Shown piece by piece: positions 1-4,313 of a DNA stretch of 6,566 bases (position 1 is the first letter of the stretch; the number at the start of each line of letters is the position of its first letter). The notes beneath the pieces were generated by a model. The model was not told the origin of the DNA. It saw only the letters and a list, made by a program, of their open reading frames with translations, and made no database searches. Location of the stretch: NCBI GenBank assembly GCA_964529325.1, contig CAZGWH010000080.1, positions 1-6,566 of the forward strand. Direction: 5' to 3'. The position numbers and the translations under genes were made by a program. The DNA is from GCA-2689995 sp964529325. Its GTDB lineage: Bacteria > Fidelibacterota > Marinisomatia > SCGC-AAA003-L08 > GCA-2689995.

Positions 1-65
1 CCGATTATAAAATTCACAAGAAAAAATTTAATATTGAATTTAAAATGATTAATTCTTGAAAAATT

Positions 66-120
66 ATGTTCGTAAATATATTATTCATTATCTTTTGCTA
101 CTTTAATAATTTACGAATAT
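66..120. repeat. AT-rich imperfect inverted repeat upstream of the first gene
   Basis: Bases 66-77 (ATGTTCGTAAAT) pair with 109-120 (ATTTACGAATAT) to give a 12-bp stem with one G-T wobble, around a 31-base AT-rich interval that could pair further with a bulge. It lies about 130 bases before the first start codon. It could be the transcription terminator of a gene left of the window, a regulatory structure or an operator-like site. No run of T follows the stem, so a classical intrinsic terminator is not well supported. I see no convincing promoter elsewhere in bases 1-248. Confidence 0.35.
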
Positions 121-248
121 CAAATTATTCGAGAATCATTTTTACTTAAAAATTTATTGTATATTATCGTTTATGGATTCTTATTAATATTATTGATTAA
201 TATTCCTTAAATAGATAATTCTGTTTTTAATTTATAAAAGAAAAATAA

Positions 249-1127
249 ATGAATACTCATTACATTAAAATTATCCTGATTTTATTATTATTATCATTTT
301 CTTTCTCTGAAGGGATATCATTCCCACAAGAGAATTTACTCGAATTAAAAGGTAATTGGTATCAAGTCACATCATGGGTAGAAATTCATGAGGATATGAC
401 TTCTTCTCAGGCAAAAGAAAATGCAATTAATCAAGCATTAAAAACCATTATTGAATTTCATAGTGGAATTAAAATTAATAGTACCTCTCTTTCCATTCTT
501 GCTGAAACTAATTTAGAAATGGATTTAGATCATTTTAGCCAAATTATTAATAGTATGTCCACAGGAATAATTCTTGAAAAGAAAATTATTGAGAATCGGA
601 AAGAAATAATCGATGGATATTTGATTTATATTATTACGCTACAAGCAAAAGTTGGACAATTAAAAGGTGAAAAGGATCCCTTTTTTAAGATTGAAGCTCA
701 TTTAAATAGAGATAATTTCCAAAATGGTGATGAAATGATTATCGATATTTCTACAACAAAAGATTGCTTTATTTTTGTATTTAATATTTATGGTGATAAT
801 ACCGTAGCCAGTCTTTTACCCAACCAATATATGAGCAATAATTTCTTACAAAAAGGACATTCATTACAATTACCATCGAAAGAGGGAAAAATTACTAAAT
901 TTAAAGTTGGGTTATCAGAAGATCAAAAACATGCGACAGAATTAATTATGATATTAGCGATTAAACCTGATAAGAATTCAAAAGATAAGAATTTTGATTT
1001 TAATATGGGAAACTATACTCAGACACTTAATGAATTAATGGAATTTATAATGCTATTTGATAAAAACCAAATTGAACAAGTAAATTTACCCTATGTGATA
1101 ATGAGTAAAAAAAGAATTAAGAATTAA
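249..1127 (+). CDS. Exported protein with DUF4384-like domain
   Basis: A 292-aa protein. Residues 1-21 form a Sec signal peptide: a short N-terminus, a Leu/Ile-rich core at 8-16, and SFSFSEG near the likely cleavage site. There is no lipobox cysteine. Residues about 30-140 form a mixed alpha/beta domain whose segment around 52-80 (QAKENAINQALKTIIEFHSG) resembles the N-terminal repeats of FlgT/LPP20-like envelope proteins; this resemblance is weak. Residues about 143-240 match the DUF4384 pattern: a Phe-Gln-Asn-Gly-Asp turn near 157-161, the hydrophobic strand CFIFVFNIYGDNTVASLLPN at 173-192, and a later QLPS at 207-210. DUF4384 is known as a companion of bacterial caspase-like peptidases, and one is encoded downstream here. 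The start codon is the first ATG before the signal peptide. Its leader is A-rich with no clear Shine-Dalgarno motif. Function is unknown; an envelope-located accessory to the downstream caspase-like protein is inference. Confidence 0.82.
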   Translation: MNTHYIKIILILLLLSFSFSEGISFPQENLLELKGNWYQVTSWVEIHEDMTSSQAKENAINQALKTIIEFHSGIKINSTSLSILAETNLEMDLDHFSQIINSMSTGIILEKKIIENRKEIIDGYLIYIITLQAKVGQLKGEKDPFFKIEAHLNRDNFQNGDEMIIDISTTKDCFIFVFNIYGDNTVASLLPNQYMSNNFLQKGHSLQLPSKEGKITKFKVGLSEDQKHATELIMILAIKPDKNSKDKNFDFNMGNYTQTLNELMEFIMLFDKNQIEQVNLPYVIMSKKRIKN

Positions 1128-1142
1128 AAATTAAGCTAGATT

Positions 1143-1167
1143 TCCCATCCTTTTTTTAAGGAGGGGA
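1143..1167. repeat. GC-rich hairpin just after the DUF4384 gene
   Basis: Bases 1143-1152 (TCCCATCCTT) pair with 1158-1167 (AAGGAGGGGA) with one A-G mismatch around a five-T loop, 15 bases after the stop codon. It is followed by ATTAAAGGGGTGGG at 1168-1181. This G-rich tail and hairpin stand out from the AT-rich surroundings and resemble a dispersed intergenic element I associate with many bacterial genomes (inference from memory). It may stop or slow transcription, but its T run is in the loop and not after the stem, so intrinsic termination is not assured. Confidence 0.45.
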
Positions 1168-1191
1168 TTAAAGGGGTGGGCTATGGGTTTG

Positions 1192-1279
1192 TCACCCGAA
1201 TAAATTCTAAAAAGGACGATTTAGATTAGCACCACAATTTATTGTGGTGAATAAAATAGCACCCTAATAAATTCGGGTA
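1192..1279. repeat. Palindromic repeat cluster, copy A (upstream of DGR target)
   Basis: The cluster holds three related units of the form CACC..AAT-two bases-ATT..GGTG. Unit 1 at 1193-1207 is truncated: its left arm CACCCGAAT is intact but the right arm stops after ATTC. Unit 2 at 1230-1249 is a perfect palindrome with 9-base arms (CACCACAAT / ATTGTGGTG) around TT. Unit 3 at 1260-1279 has arms with one internal mismatch. The whole stretch aligns in the same orientation with 4181-4281, including the linker TCTAAAAA(G/A)GA, so the two are copies of one repeat. Copy A lacks about 12 bases relative to copy B at the end of unit 1. It could be a REP- or MITE-like element or paired operator sites; the sequence does not decide. 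Confidence 0.7.
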
Positions 1280-1333
1280 ATAAAAATTGAAAAATAATGA
1301 AAAACCGATTCAACGGTATATAAAGGAAAAAAT

Positions 1334-2320
1334 ATGAAAAAAATAATAACATTATATATTATATTGAGTTTTGGATTAACTCAAAAAATTACCAATATCA
1401 CTCAAAAAATAGAAAATGGTCGAATTGTAATTCACTATGATTTAAGCGGTGATAATAACAAAGAATATCAAATTAATATTACCGCTGAAAAAAATGGTAA
1501 ATCAATTAGACCCTATGCTGTTGTTGGTGAGTTAAAAAATGTAACGCATGGTAAAAATAAACTTATTTGGTGGGAACCCGTATTAGAAGGCAGAGATTTA
1601 CATGGTTGGTCAATAAATCTAAAAGCCGAATACAATTTATTTAATATGGTCTTTGTAAAAGGTGGTTCATTTCAAATGGGAAGTAATGATGGTCAAAATG
1701 ATGAAAATCCTATCCATAGTGTAACCGTAAGTGATTTTTATATGTGTGAAACAGAGGTAACCCAAGCCCAATGGAAAGCAATAATGAATAATAACCCAAG
1801 TAATTGGAAAGGAGATAATTTACCTGTAGAAAAAGTAAGTTGGAATAATATCCAAAAGTTTTTAAAAAAATTAAATAAACAAACAGGCGAAAACTACCGA
1901 TTACCCACAGAAGCAGAATGGGAATATGCAGCCCGCGGAGGCTCAGTAGAAACATGGCGTGCTGTATCTTACATATATGCTGGCTCAAACAATATTAATG
2001 ATGTTGCATGGTATAGTAAAAATAGCGGTAATAAAACCCACCCTGTGTCACAAAAACAACCCAATGCGTTAGGTTTATATGATATGAGTGGAAATGTATG
2101 GGAATGGTGTAATGATTGGTACGATGAAGATTATTATACTTTGACTTCGCTCAGTAATCCACAAGGTGCAAATAGTGGAAAATATCGCGTTTTGCGTGGC
2201 GGTTCTTGGTACTACGATTCCGGGAGCTGTCGGGTTGCCAATCGCAACTGGAACTTCCCGGACCTCAGGGGCTACGACGGCGGTTTTCGGTTGGTGCGTT
2301 CGGTGTCTGCTCAGTATTAA
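1334..2320 (+). CDS. DGR target protein, FGE-sulfatase/C-type-lectin fold with variable C-terminus
   Basis: A 328-aa exported protein. Residues 1-17 are a short Sec signal peptide ending FGLTQ. Residues about 18-100 form a beta-rich N-terminal domain containing GRIVIHYDLSG (29-39). Residues about 104-325 are an FGE-sulfatase (SUMF1-like, C-type-lectin-fold) domain with its hallmark motifs in order: MVFVKGGSFQMGS (105-117), ETEVTQAQWKAIM (139-151), RLPTEAEWEYAARGG (189-203), GLYDMSGNVWEW (247-258) and VLRGGSW (286-292), closing with GFRLVR (317-322). Residues 293-316 are rewritten by the DGR. The domain has a single Cys in the active-site region (C299); the partner Cys of true formylglycine-generating enzymes is absent, so a binding role is more likely than oxidation of sulfatases. 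A start at 1334 is supported by AAGGA at 1323-1327 and the signal peptide. The protein probably displays a diversified binding surface outside the cytoplasm; its ligand is unknown. Confidence 0.95.
   Translation: MKKIITLYIILSFGLTQKITNITQKIENGRIVIHYDLSGDNNKEYQINITAEKNGKSIRPYAVVGELKNVTHGKNKLIWWEPVLEGRDLHGWSINLKAEYNLFNMVFVKGGSFQMGSNDGQNDENPIHSVTVSDFYMCETEVTQAQWKAIMNNNPSNWKGDNLPVEKVSWNNIQKFLKKLNKQTGENYRLPTEAEWEYAARGGSVETWRAVSYIYAGSNNINDVAWYSKNSGNKTHPVSQKQPNALGLYDMSGNVWEWCNDWYDEDYYTLTSLSNPQGANSGKYRVLRGGSWYYDSGSCRVANRNWNFPDLRGYDGGFRLVRSVSAQY
2186..2313 (+). repeat. DGR variable repeat (VR)
   Basis: VR is the 3' end of the target gene and aligns without gaps to the template at 2799-2926. All 18 differences fall opposite template adenines, at 2210, 2213, 2216, 2219, 2222, 2226, 2249, 2255, 2256, 2260, 2264, 2265, 2270, 2271, 2273, 2276, 2279 and 2280. 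Template-to-VR changes are 9 A to G, 8 A to T and 1 A to C. The outer 24 bases on the left (2186-2209) and 32 on the right (2281-2312) are identical and correspond to template stretches without adenine. Thirteen residues differ from the template-encoded protein and one change is silent (P309). VR is much richer in G+C than the rest of the target gene. The T-, G- and C-rich segment 2281-2313 is the likely initiation-of-mutagenic-homing (IMH) site. Confidence 0.97.
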
Positions 2321-2327
2321 GTAATAC
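2314..2327 (+). other. Hairpin/cruciform at the 3' edge of VR
   Basis: GTATTA (2314-2319) and TAATAC (2322-2327) are perfect complements around AG, which also reads as a 5-bp stem with an AAGT loop. The hairpin starts at the exact base where VR and TR identity ends and includes the target stop codon (2318-2320). The matching position beyond TR (2927 onward) has no such palindrome. Small hairpins just after VR are known to promote target recognition in the Bordetella phage DGR, so this is a candidate for the same role. The stem here is short and AT-rich. Confidence 0.55.
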
Positions 2328-2356
2328 AGTGTTCTGTTTTTTGAATTCTGTTTTTA

Positions 2357-2394
2357 ATTAAATTTTATTTTTTAATAAAATTTAATCTTTTTTT
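2357..2394. terminator. Perfect 13-bp AT-rich stem-loop with T tract after the target gene
   Basis: Bases 2357-2369 (ATTAAATTTTATT) are exactly complementary to 2374-2386 around a TTTT loop, followed after one C by seven T (2388-2394). This is long for chance, but the stem has no G-C pair, so it would be a weak intrinsic terminator. It could instead be a structural element assisting DGR target recognition, or one half of a tandem termination region with the GC-rich hairpin at 2401. Confidence 0.5.
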
Positions 2395-2400
2395 AGGGTT

Positions 2401-2429
2401 ATGGGGCTTGCCCCATCGATTTTTTTTTT
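2401..2429 (+). terminator. Rho-independent terminator between target and avd
   Basis: ATGGGG (2401-2406) pairs with CCCCAT (2411-2416) around CTTG (or a 7-bp stem with a TT loop), and after CGA there are ten T (2420-2429). The layout is classical for an intrinsic terminator and would separate target-gene transcription from avd, TR and the RT. If so, a promoter for avd would have to lie in or after this segment, where only about 23 bases remain before its start, or the unit depends on read-through. Confidence 0.7.
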
Positions 2430-2452
2430 GAGAATTGACTTAAAGGGAAAAA

Positions 2453-2785
2453 ATGAAAGAATCACCAATATTTATTAAAGTATATGATTTAACAAAATGG
2501 TTGGTAGAGCATACCCATAAATTTCCAAAAAGTCAACGGTTTGTGATGGCAAAACGGGTAGAAAATGCGATTTTAGATTTGCAGGATAATTTGATAAAAG
2601 CAGTAAAGCTAACGAAGAAGAAGCAATATTTTTTAATAGCATCAGATATTGAATTAGAAAAATTGAGGAAATATCTTAGATTATGTCAAGATTTAAAACT
2701 ACTTACATTTAAACAGTATGAATATGCATCAAAAGAAGTTGTAGAAATAGGAAATATGTTAGGAAAATGGTTGAAAGGGGAATAA
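2453..2785 (+). CDS. avd: DGR accessory variability determinant Avd
   Basis: A 110-aa basic, all-helical protein of the Avd / 23S rRNA-intervening-sequence four-helix-bundle family. Features seen are the opening SPIFIKVYDLTKWLVEHTHK (residues 4-23), the family motif FPKSQRFVMAKRVENAILDL (24-43), a Lys-rich stretch VKLTKKKQYF (51-60), LEKLRKYLRLCQDLKLLT (68-85) and a final helix ending in GKWLKGE. In known DGRs Avd forms a pentameric basic barrel that binds the reverse transcriptase and the template RNA and is needed for adenine-mutagenised cDNA synthesis. Length is close to the roughly 110-130 aa usual for the family. The order avd, TR, RT is a common DGR arrangement and secures the call. The start at 2453 follows AAAGGGAAAAA, a plausible ribosome site. 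The stop lies 13 bases before TR. Confidence 0.94.
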   Translation: MKESPIFIKVYDLTKWLVEHTHKFPKSQRFVMAKRVENAILDLQDNLIKAVKLTKKKQYFLIASDIELEKLRKYLRLCQDLKLLTFKQYEYASKEVVEIGNMLGKWLKGE

Positions 2786-2798
2786 TTTATAAACCAGA

Positions 2799-2926
2799 CG
2801 CGTTTTGCGTGGCGGTTCTTGGAACAACAATACCAGGAACTGTCGGGTTGCCAATCGCAACAGGAACAACCCAGACAACAGGAACAACAACAACGGTTTT
2901 CGGTTGGTGCGTTCGGTGTCTGCTCA
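2799..2926 (+). repeat. DGR template repeat (TR)
   Basis: TR is the unaltered template for VR. Its core, 2823-2893, contains 32 adenines arranged mostly in AAC/AAT codons in the target frame, reading Asn at residues 293, 294, 295, 298, 303, 305, 307, 311, 313, 314, 315 and 316. Eighteen of the 32 are changed in the present VR. The flanks 2799-2822 and 2894-2925 have no adenine at all, which protects the scaffold codons and the homing site. The target frame is closed by a TAA at 2790-2792 just upstream, so TR itself is not translated as part of a gene. Beyond 2926 the first differences from VR are A2927 versus G2314 and C2930 versus T2317, likely marking IMH* versus IMH. Confidence 0.97.
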
Positions 2927-3028
2927 ATACTATCAAAATGCCAAAATATCGAAAATTTAAGGATATTCGAATAGTGCAAAAGATAATACAAAATTATTTT
3001 CCTGTGAACGCAAGTTCCAAAAATAAAA

Positions 3029-3073
3029 AAAAGTAGTGAGGTTAGTAACATCTGTGAACATCTTACTACTTTT
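3029..3073 (+). other. Stem-loop between TR and the RT start
   Basis: Bases 3029-3040 (AAAAGTAGTGAG) pair with 3062-3073 (CTTACTACTTTT), 12 bp with one G-U wobble, around a 21-base loop that can form a further small GTTA/TAAC hairpin. It ends 12 bases before the RT start, so it abuts or limits the ribosome-binding region. It could be a structural part of the template RNA, a processing site or an attenuator controlling RT expression. The right arm ends in only four T, so termination is uncertain. Confidence 0.6.
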
Positions 3074-3085
3074 ACTGAGAAAAAC

Positions 3086-4141
3086 ATGAAAAGGATAAAT
3101 AATATTTGGCAAAGTATAATTTCGTATGAGAATTTATTTAATGCTCATAATAAAGCACGACTGGGGAAAAAGGGAAAAAAATATTGTGCAAATTTTGATT
3201 TTAATTTAGAAATTGAATTATTTAAAATACAAAAAGAACTTGAATCTAAAATATATCTACCTGGAAACTATAAAACTTTTGAAATATTTGAACCAAAAAA
3301 ACGGCTAATATCAGCAGCACCGTATAGAGATAGAGTGGTTCATCATGCCTTGTGCAATATTATTGAACCTATTTTTGAGAAGACATTTATTTATGATTCG
3401 TATGCAAATCGAAAAAGGAAGGGAACACATAAGGCGCTTGATAGATTTGTAAAATATTATAGATCAAGTGAATATGTTTTAAAATGTGACATTGTAAAAT
3501 ATTTTCCATCAATTGACCACGAAATATTAAAAACACTTATTCGTAAAAAAATAAAATGTAAAGATACGCTTCAACTAATTGATTTAATAATTGATAATAG
3601 CAATCCGCAAACACCAATTAACGAATATTTTGAAGGAGATGATTTATTTACACCTTTTGAAAGAAAAAGAGGATTACCAATTGGAAATTTAACGAGTCAA
3701 TTTTTTGCAAATATCTATTTAAACGAATTTGACCATTTTATAAAAGATGAATTAGGTATAAAAAAATATGTAAGATATGTAGATGATTTTGCAATATTTT
3801 TAGATGATAATATAAAATTAAATAAATTAAGAATGAAGATTGAAAATAAACTATCAGAATATCGTTTAAATATTCATAAAATAAAAAGTCGAATAACAGA
3901 TGTAATTTATGGTGAGGATTTTCTTGGTTTTAGAATTTATCCTGAAAAAATTAGAGTAAAAAGTGGGAATTTAAAAAGAGCAAGAAAACGAATGAAAATA
4001 TTACAATATAATTACAAAAATGGTATAGTTAGTTTAGCAGAAATTACTCAATCCATTCAAAGTTGGATAGCCCATTTAAAATATGGTGATACTTATCGTC
4101 TAAGAGAAGAAATCTTTAAAAATTTGGTGTTTAACTCTTAG
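3086..4141 (+). CDS. DGR reverse transcriptase
   Basis: A 351-aa reverse transcriptase of the retron/group II intron/DGR class, close to the usual DGR length. Visible blocks in order are KRLISAAPYRDRVVHHALCN (residues 72-91, fingers), NRKRKGTHKALDRF (108-121), KCDIVKYFPSIDHEIL with catalytic D135, GLPIGNLTSQFFANIYLNEF (196-215, the block where DGR enzymes carry a characteristic variant of the usual QG motif), and YVDD at 231-234 with catalytic D233 and D234. These are followed by LGFRIYP and a basic thumb with a final SWIAHLKYGDTYRLRE helix. There is no maturase, endonuclease or integrase domain. With Avd it copies the template RNA, misincorporating opposite adenines, and the cDNA rewrites VR. 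The start at 3086 is preceded by a weak GAGA, and a stem-loop sits just upstream, suggesting low or controlled translation. Confidence 0.97.
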   Translation: MKRINNIWQSIISYENLFNAHNKARLGKKGKKYCANFDFNLEIELFKIQKELESKIYLPGNYKTFEIFEPKKRLISAAPYRDRVVHHALCNIIEPIFEKTFIYDSYANRKRKGTHKALDRFVKYYRSSEYVLKCDIVKYFPSIDHEILKTLIRKKIKCKDTLQLIDLIIDNSNPQTPINEYFEGDDLFTPFERKRGLPIGNLTSQFFANIYLNEFDHFIKDELGIKKYVRYVDDFAIFLDDNIKLNKLRMKIENKLSEYRLNIHKIKSRITDVIYGEDFLGFRIYPEKIRVKSGNLKRARKRMKILQYNYKNGIVSLAEITQSIQSWIAHLKYGDTYRLREEIFKNLVFNS

Positions 4142-4160
4142 AAATCGTTAAAACGATTTT
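4142..4160. terminator. Short hairpin directly after the RT stop codon
   Basis: AAATCGTT (4142-4149) and AACGATTT (4152-4159) are perfect complements around AA, starting one base after the RT stop codon, with only one further T after the stem. It may help end the RT transcript or protect its 3' end, but the lack of a T tract and the AT-rich stem make it a weak terminator candidate. Confidence 0.35.
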
Positions 4161-4181
4161 CAGGGTGAGTTATGTGATGTT

Positions 4182-4281
4182 CACTCAAATAAATTTGGGT
4201 GTTGTTCTAAAAAAGATAATTGGGAATAACACCACAATTTATTATGGTGAATTGGGAATAGCACCCGAATTTATTCGGGTG
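4182..4281. repeat. Palindromic repeat cluster, copy B (upstream of caspase gene)
   Basis: Three complete units share the design of 9-base arms around two bases. They are 4182-4201 (CACTCAAAT / ATTTGGGTG, one wobble), 4230-4249 (CACCACAAT / ATTATGGTG, one mismatch) and 4262-4281 (CACCCGAAT / ATTCGGGTG, perfect). Order and linkers match the cluster at 1192-1279, in direct orientation. The last unit ends 32 bases before the caspase-gene start. Together the two clusters bracket the target-avd-TR-RT cassette. A dispersed REP/MITE-like family, recombination footprints or operators are all possible. Confidence 0.72.
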
Positions 4282-4313
4282 AAAAGATAAAGAAGATAAG
4301 GAAAGATGGTAAA

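Larger units (their letters stand above)
2786..3085 (+). ncRNA. Putative DGR template RNA region between avd and RT
   Basis: The 300 bases between avd and the RT gene hold the template repeat (2799-2926), about 100 bases of AT-rich spacer and a stem-loop next to the RT start. In characterised DGRs the RNA used for cDNA synthesis includes TR plus flanking sequence, including a downstream spacer that engages RT and Avd. The transcript ends here are not visible, so the limits given are simply the gene-free interval. An open frame at 2767-3036 crosses TR but is judged non-coding. Confidence 0.6.

Noticed and set aside
1192..1279. CRISPR-like array
   Set aside because: The units are palindromes with short, unequal, partly conserved linkers and only two or three per cluster. 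There are no uniform spacers and no cas genes.
1710..1988. Minus-strand open frame of 92 codons inside the target gene
   Set aside because: It lies opposite the well-conserved FGE-fold motifs of the target gene and has no plausible ribosome site or family.
2767..3036. Open frame of 89 codons running from the end of avd through TR
   Set aside because: It overlaps the avd end in another frame, is not the target frame of TR, reads as low-complexity Thr/Gly repeats from the AAC-rich template, and has no family resemblance. Its openness follows from TR base composition.
2686..3087. Minus-strand open frame of 133 codons over avd and TR
   Set aside because: It is antisense to avd and TR, with Cys/Ser-rich composition produced by the reverse complement of the template. 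No domain is recognisable.
3086..4141. Group II intron or retron as source of the reverse transcriptase
   Set aside because: There is no maturase or endonuclease domain and no visible intron or retron msr/msd structure. Avd, TR and VR with adenine-specific differences identify a DGR.
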